A stretch of 64,000 nucleotides of DNA from Vibrio sp. Y2-5 (GTDB taxonomy: Bacteria; Pseudomonadota; Gammaproteobacteria; Enterobacterales; Vibrionaceae). Made by a program: the position numbers and the translations under genes. The DNA is taken from positions 930,001-994,000 of the forward strand of contig NZ_JACVEG010000001.1 of the NCBI RefSeq assembly GCF_014596725.1. Reading direction: 5' to 3'. Of the stretch, positions 10,292 through 18,962 are shown piece after piece (the stretch's first letter is position 1; every line of letters begins with the position of its first letter). The notes beneath the pieces were generated by a model. The model was given only the letters and a program-made list of their open reading frames with translations. It did no database searches and was not told the origin of the DNA.

Positions 10292-11932
10292 TTAAGAACG
10301 ACAGCTAGCGAATAAATCCATATTAGGATTGTAGGCTTTAGTGCTTACATCCATGATGCCAAGCAATGAATGGAACACATTGTCTTGAGAGTACTGGTGG
10401 CTTGTAGCGTGATTTTTGAGACAGTCTGTTTTTAGATGCTTCTCTTGTTTAAATCCATCAGACAGCCAAACAATAAGCGGTACATGCGTTTGGTTGTCTG
10501 GTGCCAAGCCGTAAGGCATACCATGTAAGAACATGCCGTTTTCACCCAATGATTCACCATGGTCAGAGATATAAACCAGTGCTGTATTGTATTTGTCTTG
10601 CAGCGCTTTTAATTTATCAATAGTTTGTGCAACCACGTAATCGGTATAAGCGATGGTGTTGTCATAAGTATTGACGATCTGGTCAACACTGCAGTTTTCG
10701 ATATCGCTACGAGGACAGTCTGGTTGGAATGCACCCATCTCTTTTGGATAGCGTTGGAAATAAGTAGGACCGTGGCTACCAATAAGGTGCATCACCATCA
10801 TGCGGTTGCCTTTTAGCTCATCCACTTTTTGGTCGAAGTTTTCCAGCATTGCCATGTCATAGCAGGTTTCACCGTTACACATATCATCAACACGTTTACG
10901 ATTGATTTCGGTTTTCTTAATACGTTTTGCAACTTCTTTGTCGCCGCCATCGTTCTCTTGCCAAGCAACGTCTACGCCAGCGTGACTCAGAATATCCAGC
11001 ACGTTGTCTTGATTGTCAGCAACATCACGACTGAAATCGCTTTTGTCCATTGCCGAAAACATACAAGGTACGGAAACCGCTGTGGCCGTGCCACAAGAGC
11101 TCACATCTTTAAACGAAATTACGTTGAGATCTCGGGTGTAAGGGTTAGTCGGGCGCTTATAACCATTTAGCTCATAGTTATACGTACGCGCCGTTTCACC
11201 AAGTAAGAAAACAAACAGTGTTGGCTTGGTATCAGCCGCTGCTAATGCTTCAGGCGATTGTTTTGCGTCTAGGCCAAGCTCGTGATAGACAATGGGCGTA
11301 GAAAAGTATTTCTGTTTTACAAATTTAGTGGTGCTGTATACAAACTGAGTAGGAATGATCAGCTTTTTCAAGTAACTATTGTTACGACCCACAGATGCGT
11401 AATCCTGATAGTACATCATGGCAACCACACCAATTACTACCAATGATGCCATCATTGAACCCAGTTTTTTCAATGTGAAGTTTAACCATGAGCTCGGTTT
11501 TTTGATTTTGGTAAAGGCGAGTATACCTGCTGGAAGTAGTCCAAATAGGGCAACCCAACCAAAAGAATATAGACTTAGGTAAGAGCCTGCTTCACTAGAA
11601 TCGGTTTCAACAATATTGTTGATCATGTCTGTATCAAACAGTGTTCCGTAGTTATAACTTGCGTAACTGACAAAGCTAGAGACGATGATTAACGTGATGA
11701 AGAAAGGCTTAGTAATGTATGGCCAGCTAAACAGATTGAACAAAAAGTTCAAAGCCGCTGCGAAGAAAAAAGGCAAAGAGATAATGAAGCCGATTTTCAC
11801 ACTATCAAGTTTACCGAAAATATCGGCCAGCGCTGAATACACGGGTAGATTCATTACTAAAGCGAAAAACGTGGCAAGTACTAAGGTAATACCAGCATAA
11901 GAAAGCGAGAAGTTTGGTTTAATTAGTTTCAT
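10292..11932 (-). CDS. eptA: Lipid A phosphoethanolamine transferase EptA
   Basis: Inner-membrane enzyme moving phosphoethanolamine from phosphatidylethanolamine to lipid A, lowering affinity for cationic peptides such as polymyxin. The 546 residues comprise five N-terminal helices (about 1-180) and a periplasmic sulfatase-fold domain. Visible active-site elements: LLGETART (zinc ligand Glu), the SCGTATAVSVPCMFS stretch with the nucleophile Thr, and ISDHGESLGENG with the metal-binding Asp-His. Paired cysteines match the family disulphides. It lies 4 bp behind dgkA, which recycles the diacylglycerol the enzyme releases. Confidence 0.93.
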   Translation of the reverse strand: MKLIKPNFSLSYAGITLVLATFFALVMNLPVYSALADIFGKLDSVKIGFIISLPFFFAAALNFLFNLFSWPYITKPFFITLIIVSSFVSYASYNYGTLFDTDMINNIVETDSSEAGSYLSLYSFGWVALFGLLPAGILAFTKIKKPSSWLNFTLKKLGSMMASLVVIGVVAMMYYQDYASVGRNNSYLKKLIIPTQFVYSTTKFVKQKYFSTPIVYHELGLDAKQSPEALAAADTKPTLFVFLLGETARTYNYELNGYKRPTNPYTRDLNVISFKDVSSCGTATAVSVPCMFSAMDKSDFSRDVADNQDNVLDILSHAGVDVAWQENDGGDKEVAKRIKKTEINRKRVDDMCNGETCYDMAMLENFDQKVDELKGNRMMVMHLIGSHGPTYFQRYPKEMGAFQPDCPRSDIENCSVDQIVNTYDNTIAYTDYVVAQTIDKLKALQDKYNTALVYISDHGESLGENGMFLHGMPYGLAPDNQTHVPLIVWLSDGFKQEKHLKTDCLKNHATSHQYSQDNVFHSLLGIMDVSTKAYNPNMDLFASCRS

Positions 11933-11936
11933 AGTG

Positions 11937-12293
11937 TTACACCAAAATTATTAGCCAAGTAAAAGCAGCAAATGCCAAAGCAACAAACACCGCCGCCGAG
12001 CCAATATCTTTGGCGCGTCCGCTGAGTTCGTGTTTTTCACTACCAATTCGGTCAACTACGGCTTCTATCGCTGAGTTGAGTAGTTCTGCGAGTAAAACCA
12101 GTGTTAAAGAACCCACCATAGCGATGCGTTCCAGGTTGGTAACAGGGAGAAAAAACAGACTCATGGTGAGTAGGGCAGAAGCGACCAATTCCTGACGAAA
12201 TGCGGCTTCGTTAATCCATGCAGCTTGGAGCCCTTTTAATGAATAGCCTGTTGCGAAAATAATGCGTTGAATACCTGTTCTACCTGGCTTCAC
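11937..12293 (-). CDS. dgkA: Diacylglycerol kinase DgkA
   Basis: 118-residue integral membrane kinase that phosphorylates diacylglycerol to phosphatidic acid. It has three hydrophobic helices and the family motif ELLNSAIEAVVDRIGSEKHE (Glu/Asn/Asp catalytic residues), followed by RAKDIGSAAVF. The partnership with eptA is logical: EptA activity leaves diacylglycerol in the membrane and DgkA returns it to phospholipid synthesis. Transcribed first in the two-gene operon. Confidence 0.95.
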   Translation of the reverse strand: MKPGRTGIQRIIFATGYSLKGLQAAWINEAAFRQELVASALLTMSLFFLPVTNLERIAMVGSLTLVLLAELLNSAIEAVVDRIGSEKHELSGRAKDIGSAAVFVALAFAAFTWLIILV

Positions 12294-12409
12294 GGTTTGT
12301 ACCTCTAAGAGAATTTGTTTCTATACCGCAGATACTACGAGTACAAGCGTGAAATTTATGTCGACAAAAAATAAAGAACTCACTCATAAGTTTATTTTTT
12401 CAAATACAA

Positions 12410-12436
12410 AAAAAGCCTAGTGCGAACACTAGGCTT
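12410..12436 (-). terminator. Terminator of the tct operon
   Basis: AAGCCTAGTG - ttcg - CACTAGGCTT stem followed by a T run on the minus strand, just past the tctA stop. The stem is symmetrical but only the minus side has a good T tract. Confidence 0.85.
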
Positions 12437-12459
12437 GAATAAATACGTTGGATGAGTAA

Positions 12460-13986
12460 CTACGAAACTTTGGCCGTTTGTGGACGACGGAGTTTCTGGG
12501 CGATCAATACTGCAATTGGGCTGGTGAGTACTATCACTGAAATCACAGTAAATGCCAGTGTGATAGGACGTTCCCATAAGAAGCTAATTTCACCGTCAGA
12601 GATCATTAACGCGCGGCGTAAATTCTCTTCCATCAAACCACCCAGGATAAACCCAAGTAGTAGGGGAGCTAACGGGAAGTTAGCCAGACGTAATGCAATA
12701 GCGCCCATCGCAATAAGAATCATAATAAACACGTCCATCGTGTTAAATGAAACTAAGTACACCCCTGTGATTGAGAAGAACAGAATCATTGGCAGCAGTA
12801 CGGTTCTTGGCACAGCCAATAACTTTGAAATGTATGGGATCAGCGGTAAGTTCAAAATCAGTAGAACAATATTGCCCACATACATAGAAATAATTACCGA
12901 CCAGAAGACGTCCGGGTGGTCAACAAACAGTCTTGGACCCGGTTGAATACCATAAGCAATCAATGCACCAAGCATAATCGCAGTGGTACCTGACCCCGGA
13001 ATACCCAGCGTAAGCAGTGGAACAAAGGAACCGCTTGAAGCCGCGTTATTTGCTGATTCTGGAGCCACTAAGCCACGTAATGAGCCTTTACCAAATTCTT
13101 CACGCTTGTTTTTCGGTGCAAGGTTACGTTCCATACCATAGCTCAGGAACGCTGCAATGGTTGCACCTGCGCCCGGTAAAACACCGGTAAAGAAGCCGAG
13201 GAGTGATGAGCGAAGTGCTACTGGTGCTGCTTCACGTACTTCTTCCTTTGTCACTTTCATACTGCCGATGTTTTTAAGCTTATCGCTTTCATCATTTCGC
13301 GTATCCGTTTCAGGTTTTAAAATCCCCATTAAGGTTTCACCCAGTGCGAAAGTAGCCATGGCCAATAGTAAAAAGCTGAAACCATCCATCAGGTCCGTTA
13401 AGCCAAAGGTAAAGCGTTCAACGCCGATGCCTTTATCGATCCCCACAGTGGAAAGCATCAAACCGAGAATCGTCATCATCCAAGCTTTAAGTACTTGCCC
13501 TTTGCCTGCAAACGCAGCAACGGCAGAAAGCCCCATCATCATCAACGCAAAGTAATCTGAAGATTGGAAACTGAGCGAGACTTTCGCCAGTGCAGGAGCG
13601 GCAACCAACAACATGATGGCTGACAAAGTACCACCCGTGAATGATGCATAAGCTGCCAATGCTAATGCTTTACCCGCTTGCCCTTTTTGAGCCATAGGGT
13701 AGCCATCAAAAGCGGTAACCACGGTCGACGAACAACCCGGCGCGTTGATCAAAATGGACGATGTTGAACCACCAAAAATGGCGCCATAGTAAACACCGGC
13801 CATTAAAATTAAACCTGAAGAAGGATCCAAACCGTAGGTGATAGGGATCATCAATGCTATAGCTGAGATAGGCCCTAAGCCCGGCAACATACCAATGAAG
13901 GTACCGACAAAACATCCGACGATAACCATTAATAAGTTAAATGGCATTACGGCGGTAGAAAGCCCTTGCAAAATTCCGTCTAACAT
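12460..13986 (-). CDS. tctA: Tripartite tricarboxylate transporter large subunit TctA
   Basis: Large membrane subunit (508 aa, about 12 helices) of a TTT-family secondary importer for citrate-like tricarboxylates. Conserved features: GTFIGMLPGLGPISAIALMIP near residue 30, the YGAIFGGSTSSILINAPG motif around 68-85, and its inverted-repeat counterpart PGAGATIAAFLSYGMERN with LGIPGSGTTAIMLG in the second half. Encoded last in tctC-tctB-tctA, with 9 bp between tctB and tctA. No tctDE two-component genes are adjacent. Confidence 0.95.
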   Translation of the reverse strand: MLDGILQGLSTAVMPFNLLMVIVGCFVGTFIGMLPGLGPISAIALMIPITYGLDPSSGLILMAGVYYGAIFGGSTSSILINAPGCSSTVVTAFDGYPMAQKGQAGKALALAAYASFTGGTLSAIMLLVAAPALAKVSLSFQSSDYFALMMMGLSAVAAFAGKGQVLKAWMMTILGLMLSTVGIDKGIGVERFTFGLTDLMDGFSFLLLAMATFALGETLMGILKPETDTRNDESDKLKNIGSMKVTKEEVREAAPVALRSSLLGFFTGVLPGAGATIAAFLSYGMERNLAPKNKREEFGKGSLRGLVAPESANNAASSGSFVPLLTLGIPGSGTTAIMLGALIAYGIQPGPRLFVDHPDVFWSVIISMYVGNIVLLILNLPLIPYISKLLAVPRTVLLPMILFFSITGVYLVSFNTMDVFIMILIAMGAIALRLANFPLAPLLLGFILGGLMEENLRRALMISDGEISFLWERPITLAFTVISVIVLTSPIAVLIAQKLRRPQTAKVS

Positions 13987-13995
13987 AATCCGTTC

Positions 13996-14505
13996 CTACC
14001 AAATAGAGAAAATAAGACCGGGCTCTAGGTATACATCCAGCCCTTTGGTTAATAACAAATAGAATGCGAAAACAAACGGGAAAGAAGCGCCAAACAGCAC
14101 AGACTTACGACGTTCGCCCAGTAAATAGAAACCCGCTAAAAGGAAAAAACCCGTTGCCAGCACAAAGCCTAAATAAGTTAAGCCAACGCCATACAGCGTC
14201 ATCAGCACCAGAAAACCAATCAGCAGTTTCCAGTTGAAATCTAATACCGCACCGCTCTTCTTATCTGGTTGACCTGCAATCAACAGAAGAAGCGATAATC
14301 CAACACCGATATAGGTCAAGATAGTGGGTAGTGTTCTGGCGTTGAAGGGTTCATATTCATCGCCGGGAAACATAGGGATCTGAGAGGTTTGATACCCATA
14401 GCAAAGACAAAGCACTAGAAAGACCATTGCGCCCACTCGATCGCGGCACAATAAGTTTTCTTTGCTGAATAAATTCGTTGGCGACTCCGACATATCCAAC
14501 TCCAT
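13996..14505 (-). CDS. tctB: Tripartite tricarboxylate transporter small subunit TctB
   Basis: 169-residue protein with four hydrophobic segments and little other conservation, typical of the small membrane subunit. Between tctC and tctA in the standard order. The YEPFNARTLPTILTYIG segment corresponds to the periplasmic loop conserved in TctB. Confidence 0.9.
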   Translation of the reverse strand: MELDMSESPTNLFSKENLLCRDRVGAMVFLVLCLCYGYQTSQIPMFPGDEYEPFNARTLPTILTYIGVGLSLLLLIAGQPDKKSGAVLDFNWKLLIGFLVLMTLYGVGLTYLGFVLATGFFLLAGFYLLGERRKSVLFGASFPFVFAFYLLLTKGLDVYLEPGLIFSIW

Positions 14506-14653
14506 GTTTTACGTAGTCATTAATTTGGAAAAAAAGAACCGTAATTGAGCAAGGTAATGAACATCATTAACCAAAAGTAAGTCATTCGCTGCTAGTCGAA
14601 TTTCCAACCAATAAACAAAGGAGTAATAAGCACACTCAATTACGGGGAAAATG

Positions 14654-14676
14654 TGGGGCAAGGATGAGTTGCCCCA
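14654..14676 (-). terminator. Intercistronic hairpin between tctC and tctB
   Basis: TGGGGCAA - 7 nt - TTGCCCCA perfect 8-bp stem directly after the tctC stop, without a strong T tract. It is placed like the hairpins behind mglB and the lactose binding-protein gene, and probably reduces read-through so that binding protein exceeds permease. Confidence 0.7.
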
Positions 14677-14685
14677 TTGGAGAGA

Positions 14686-15663
14686 TTATTTCAGGAAACC
14701 TAATTCGCGCATTAGATCACCCATTTGCTTTTCTTGATCTTCCAAGAATGCAAAGAACTCTTTATCTGCTTTGTAGGTGTCAATCCAACCGTTACGGTCA
14801 CGAACCACTTTCCACTCATCCGTCGTGTACATTTTGCTAAGAGCCGCATTCCATTCGTCGATTTTCTCTTGGCTTACGCCCGGAGCTGCGAAGAAACCAC
14901 GCCAGTTAGCAAATACGGTTGGGTTGTTGTAGTCACTAAGAGTTGGAATATCAGGAGCAGATTCAAGACGTTTTGGTGCCGTGATAGCCAGAACTTTTAC
15001 CTGACCATTGCGAGACATTTCCAGTACTTCACCTAAACCTGTAGATAGAAGCTGAGTTTCGCCAGAAAGCAGTGCCGCCATTGCTTTACCGCCTGCATCA
15101 TACGCAATGTAACGTACGGCTTTAGGGTCTAGTCCTTGACCTTTAAATGCAGCTGCTGCAACTAAGTGGTCCATACTACCGCGAGCCGAACCACCAGCAA
15201 TTTTCACGCTTTTAGGGTTGTTTTTGAAATCAGCAACCACTTCTTCCCAAGAGTTGTACTTTGAATCGGCAGCGACCACGAGTGCGCCGTAATCCGCGAC
15301 AGTTGCTGCGACTGGTGTCAAATCACGAAATGATTGAGGGAACACACCTGAAAGAGAGCGAACAACGATAGGTGTAGAGTTCACCATCAAAGTATCTTCT
15401 TGGCGTTCTGCTGTTTCAATAAGGTGTGCAATAGCTTTACCGCCGCCGCCACCAGAAAGGTTTTGGTAAGAAACACTGTCGATTAGGTGCGTTTTCATTA
15501 ACACGTCACCAGTACCACGAGCAGTCATATCCCAACCACCGCCAGCGCCACCAGGGATTAAAAAGTGAATTTTTTCTAGCTCTGCAGCCATGCTAGGTAG
15601 TGAGAACATAGCCGCAAGAAGCGACGCAGTGAGGGTCGGTTTAATATGTTTTAACATTTTCAC
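14686..15663 (-). CDS. tctC: Tripartite tricarboxylate transporter binding protein TctC
   Basis: Periplasmic extracytoplasmic receptor (Bug/TctC family), 325 residues with a signal peptide ending SMAAE (about 26). The conserved PGGAGGGWDMTARG segment (about 37-50), the GGSARGSMDH motif and the YAxGGKAMAALLSGE segment bind the carboxylate ligand. First gene of the tct operon, separated from tctB by 180 bp containing a hairpin. Ligand inferred as a di- or tricarboxylate. Confidence 0.93.
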   Translation of the reverse strand: MKMLKHIKPTLTASLLAAMFSLPSMAAELEKIHFLIPGGAGGGWDMTARGTGDVLMKTHLIDSVSYQNLSGGGGGKAIAHLIETAERQEDTLMVNSTPIVVRSLSGVFPQSFRDLTPVAATVADYGALVVAADSKYNSWEEVVADFKNNPKSVKIAGGSARGSMDHLVAAAAFKGQGLDPKAVRYIAYDAGGKAMAALLSGETQLLSTGLGEVLEMSRNGQVKVLAITAPKRLESAPDIPTLSDYNNPTVFANWRGFFAAPGVSQEKIDEWNAALSKMYTTDEWKVVRDRNGWIDTYKADKEFFAFLEDQEKQMGDLMRELGFLK

Positions 15664-15875
15664 GTTCCTTATGTGTACGCATCATCCAGTCACGGATGAC
15701 GCTTATAGTTATGTTTCCCGTATGTAGGGCATAATTTGCTTAACGGGTAGTGAAATGTTATGAGTGTGTTAACGATAAGTCTTTAAAGACGAGATAAAAA
15801 TAATATTGTTTATTGCGTCGATTTTGTTCATAAAGTTCACGCCACTGCTAGCGAGAATGTGTCGTGGATAAACTG

Positions 15876-15908
15876 GTGAGCAAATCGCAAATTAGTGCAA
15901 TTGCTCAC
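15876..15908. promoter_or_regulatory. Inverted repeat in the tctC/cobU-like divergent region
   Basis: GTGAGCAA and TTGCTCAC, a perfect 8-bp inverted repeat with a 17-nt spacer that itself holds a smaller GCAA repeat. It lies 60 bp before the cobU-like start and about 215 bp before tctC on the other strand. Candidate operator; the binding protein is unknown. The other 200 bp of this 305-bp gap show nothing I recognise; in particular no B12 box. Confidence 0.4.
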
Positions 15909-15968
15909 TGTGTTTAAAAGTAAATATGTGGCTTAATTCAGAGTGTTGGAAACGGTGGAGAACACAAC

Positions 15969-16526
15969 ATGGCAGTTAGGTTGTATTTGGGTGGCGCTCG
16001 CAGCGGAAATACCTCATTTGCGGAGCAGCAAGCGATGACATTGTTAAACCAAGGGAATGGCATTCATCCATACACTAAGTTGCACTATGTGGCGACCGTA
16101 GAAGCTTTCGACCAAGAAATGAAAGCGCGTATTTCTTTGCGTCAAGCACGCAGAGATGAACAGTGGAACCATCATGAATGTCCATTAGAGTTAGCAAAAA
16201 TACTGATGAGTTTTAATGAGCAAGACATAGTGTTGGTCGATTGTCTGGCGGTTTGGCTTAATAACCTGATTCATTGCCTGGGAGATAATGCAGATAGCGA
16301 ACAGATAAAGCTGAAACTGGACGAGCTAACTCAAGCGCTGGCCGAAACACATGCCACCATACTGTGTGTTTCAACTGAAGTAGGGTTGGGTATTGTGCCG
16401 AAGAATGCGCTGAGCCGGTTGTATGTCGACCATTGTGGATGGATGAACCAAGCCGTTGCTAAAGTCGCCGAACAGGTCGATTTTGTTGTTGCTGGATTAC
16501 CAATGAATTTGAAGAGGTTTCAATGA
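15969..16526 (+). CDS. CobU-like protein lacking catalytic residues
   Basis: Clear homologue of CobU, the cobinamide kinase/cobinamide-phosphate guanylyltransferase of B12 synthesis. The fold landmarks are intact: GGARSG (8-13), VDCLAVWLNN, VSTEVGLGIVP, NQAVAKVAEQVDFVVAGLP. Two essential sites are altered. The P-loop reads GGARSGNT, with Asn14 where the nucleotide-binding Lys should be. The segment that in Salmonella CobU is RIQHHK, with the GMP-linked His46, reads RISLRQ here. It is therefore probably not a working CobU but a degenerate or repurposed paralogue. It overlaps the next gene by 4 bp (ATGA), so the two are translationally coupled. Confidence 0.85.
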   Translation: MAVRLYLGGARSGNTSFAEQQAMTLLNQGNGIHPYTKLHYVATVEAFDQEMKARISLRQARRDEQWNHHECPLELAKILMSFNEQDIVLVDCLAVWLNNLIHCLGDNADSEQIKLKLDELTQALAETHATILCVSTEVGLGIVPKNALSRLYVDHCGWMNQAVAKVAEQVDFVVAGLPMNLKRFQ

Positions 16527-17146
16527 GTCTAAGTGCAAACATGTTTAATCTTTATCTCTTGAGACATGGAAAAACCCAAGGTAAGCCAGCACTAAACGGT
16601 CATATAGATGTGGTCGTTCATGACTCTATCCAAAGTGCTATCGCGCACTCTGTTTTACAGAAGTACACGTTTAGCAAAGTCTATTCTTCGCCTCTGACAC
16701 GATGTAAAAGAGTGGCAGAACTTATCACTGAACTTAATCCTGCTTTAAAACTCGTTATTGATCCAAGATTAAAAGAGCAGAACTTTGGTGATTATGATGG
16801 CGTACCTTTTGATGATTTAACTCAGGAATGGAAAAAATTGGAGCAGTTTTGGGCTAATCCTGCACAGAACACCTTACCTAATGCTGAAACTCTGAAAGAG
16901 GGGTATGAACGGGTTACTCAGGCTTGGGAGCAAATCGTTCAACACTGCGTGCAGGATACTTTGATTGTGGCTCACGGTGGCCCCATTCGTTACATCATTG
17001 CACATGTTCTTGGACTCGACTGGCAAAACCCTCAGCTATATACCTCTTTATCTATTGCGAATCAGAGCATCACACATATTCAAATCAGCAAGTTTGGCGA
17101 CAAAGTGTTTTTCTCGGTTAAAGGCGTCGCGATACCACTGGTTTAA
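16523..17146 (+). CDS. cobC: CobC-like histidine phosphatase
   Basis: Histidine-phosphatase (phosphoglycerate mutase-like) protein of 207 aa, most like alpha-ribazole-5'-phosphate phosphatase CobC of the B12 lower-ligand pathway. The phosphohistidine motif YLLRHGKT (about 11-18) and the second catalytic His in VAHGGPIRYI are present, as are the YSSPLTRCKRVAE and LKEQNFGDYDG motifs. Unlike its overlapping partner it looks catalytically complete. Internal Met7 could be the start. No other cobalamin genes are in the window. Confidence 0.8.
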   Translation: MSLSANMFNLYLLRHGKTQGKPALNGHIDVVVHDSIQSAIAHSVLQKYTFSKVYSSPLTRCKRVAELITELNPALKLVIDPRLKEQNFGDYDGVPFDDLTQEWKKLEQFWANPAQNTLPNAETLKEGYERVTQAWEQIVQHCVQDTLIVAHGGPIRYIIAHVLGLDWQNPQLYTSLSIANQSITHIQISKFGDKVFFSVKGVAIPLV

Positions 17147-17636
17147 TACATCTATTCTACTGGTTTTATAAAGCTGCATTCAGTTTACTGAGTTTATTGG
17201 ATGCGTTTACAGTTCTTTTTTTGTCCAAATATACATAATTTACATATTCAGTTTTTTTACCTTTCATATACTTAACTTGGAAGTTGCTTAGATTAAAGTA
17301 ACTTCTGGTTTTCAAAGCGGTCGCAAGCATTTATGTCATTTTAATTCAATAAATACAATTGGTTATTAGTTATTCTTGAGTTTGTTATTGTTTTTTAGAA
17401 AGCAAGTAATGCCAATTCGAGAGGCTTTGTGACTCTACCTTGTCAAAAAATTAATGCTTAGATGATCACGAAAATGAGGGTTAGATCTTACTTAATTATG
17501 ATGGCGAATGTTAACCTGAATTGTAAACGTTTCCATATTGCTTTAATGAATGGTGAACACGGAATGTTTTCATCGTGCAAATCAGTGGTTGGTTGAAGTG
17601 ATATGGCACCCTACTCATAAAAAAGAGAATGTGATT
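17147..17636 (+). other. Upstream region of the lactose operon
   Basis: 490 bp, AT-rich, with no credible gene. The only clear element is the GalR/LacI-type operator at 17523. I see no CRP site as good as the one before mglB. The binding-protein frame opens further upstream at 17550, but that part has no ribosome site and would precede the signal peptide by 29 residues. Confidence 0.5.
17523..17534 (+). promoter_or_regulatory. GalR/LacI-type operator before the lactose operon
   Basis: GTAAACGTTTCC, identical to the second mgl operator (525-536), about 100 bp before the start of the binding-protein gene. It suggests one LacI-family repressor, encoded elsewhere, controls both operons. Confidence 0.65.
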
Positions 17637-18896
17637 ATGAATAAGAAAATGCTTAAGAATATGCTTGCAACCTCAATTGGTTTGGCGTGTTTCAGTAATG
17701 CAGCACTTGCCGACGAAATTACCGTGTGGGCTTGGGATCCAAACTTTAACGTTGCGATTATGGAAGAAGCAGCGAAGGTTTACATGAAAGACCACCCAGA
17801 CACTACGTTTAATGTCGTGGATTTTGCGAAAGCTGACTTAGAGCAAAAACTGCATACTATGCTTGCATCAGGCGTGACGTCATCACTTCCTGATGTGGTT
17901 CTTATTGAAGATTACAACGCTCAAAAATACCTTCAGTCTTACCCAGGTGCTTTTGCGCCTATGACAAAAGACGTTGATTACAAAAACTTTGCTCCATACA
18001 AAGTAAACCTTATGACGCTGAACGGTGAAGTGTACGGCTTGCCTTTCGATACTGGCGTTACGGGTATGTACTACCGCACTGACTTGCTAGAGAAGGCTGG
18101 TTTTACTGCTAAAGATTTAGAGAACATCACTTGGGAACGTTTCATCGAAATTGGTAAGCAAGTGAAAGAGAAGACAGGCGTCGCTATGCTGGGTATGAAC
18201 CCGGATGATCTTGGTCTGGTTCGTGTCATGATGCAGTCGGGTGGTGAGTGGTATTTCAATAAAGACGGTTCTTTAAATATCACGACCAACGAGTCACTGA
18301 AAGAAGCACTAAAAGTATTTAAAGATTTGATGAGCCCAGAAGTCTCTCGCCCAACAATCGGTTGGTCTGAGTGGGTTGGTTCATTAAACCGTGGTCAAGT
18401 GGCTTCTATTGTTACCGGTGTATGGATTACGCCATCTGTTGAAGCGGGCAAAGATCAGGCTGGTAAGTGGGCGGTAACAGCGACACCACGTCTACAAAAA
18501 GCTGGCGCAGTAAATGCCTCTAACTTAGGTGGTTCTAGCTGGTACGTACTGAACTCTTCAAAAGAGAAGCAAGAAGCGATTAAGTTCCTTAACGAAACCT
18601 TTGGTTCTAACGTGCCATTCTACGAAACCATTCTTAAAGAGCGTGGTGCAGTTGGCTCCTATATGCCTTCTGGTCAATCCGCAGCTTACCAGTACAGCAA
18701 TGCGTTTTTTGGTGGTCAGAAAATCTACGCCAATTTCACGGATTGGCTAGGTAAGATCCCAGAAGTGAATTACGGCATCTACACCTATGAAGTTGACGCG
18801 GCATTAAGCTCAATGTTACCTGCGATTGTTCAGGGGGCGCCAATCAAGAAAGTGTTGGGCGATGTTCAACAACAACTTGAGTTCCAACTACGTTAA
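17637..18896 (+). CDS. Sugar (lactose) ABC transporter binding protein
   Basis: Family 1 extracellular solute-binding protein (MalE/UgpB-like, CUT1), 419 residues from ATG 17637, with signal peptide NKKMLKNMLATSIGL...ALA (about 1-25) followed by DEITVWAWDPNF. Conserved FDTGVTGMYYRTDLLEKAGF and LGGSSWYVLNSSKEK segments are present. First gene of an operon with two permeases, LacZ and an ATPase, so lactose or another beta-galactoside is the inferred ligand. A perfect hairpin follows the gene. Confidence 0.9.
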   Translation: MNKKMLKNMLATSIGLACFSNAALADEITVWAWDPNFNVAIMEEAAKVYMKDHPDTTFNVVDFAKADLEQKLHTMLASGVTSSLPDVVLIEDYNAQKYLQSYPGAFAPMTKDVDYKNFAPYKVNLMTLNGEVYGLPFDTGVTGMYYRTDLLEKAGFTAKDLENITWERFIEIGKQVKEKTGVAMLGMNPDDLGLVRVMMQSGGEWYFNKDGSLNITTNESLKEALKVFKDLMSPEVSRPTIGWSEWVGSLNRGQVASIVTGVWITPSVEAGKDQAGKWAVTATPRLQKAGAVNASNLGGSSWYVLNSSKEKQEAIKFLNETFGSNVPFYETILKERGAVGSYMPSGQSAAYQYSNAFFGGQKIYANFTDWLGKIPEVNYGIYTYEVDAALSSMLPAIVQGAPIKKVLGDVQQQLEFQLR

Positions 18897-18904
18897 TTGT
18901 CTTC

Positions 18905-18930
18905 CTTAGGCACCTATAAAGGTGCCTAAG
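18905..18930 (+). terminator. Intercistronic hairpin after the lactose binding-protein gene
   Basis: CTTAGGCACC - tataaa - GGTGCCTAAG, a perfect 10-bp stem 8 bp past the stop and without a T tract. Likely an mRNA-stabilising or partial-termination element. Confidence 0.75.
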
Positions 18931-18962
18931 TGCCTTGTTTTCAATGCTTTCTTGGTTGTCTT

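Noticed and set aside
12452..13555. Long + strand frames opposite tctA
   Set aside because: Shadows of tctA, whose conserved TTT-family motifs on the minus strand explain the sequence.
15664..15968. Possible cobalamin riboswitch before the cobU-like gene
   Set aside because: A GCCACTG string occurs at 15841, but there is no B12 box or the expected multi-helix layout.
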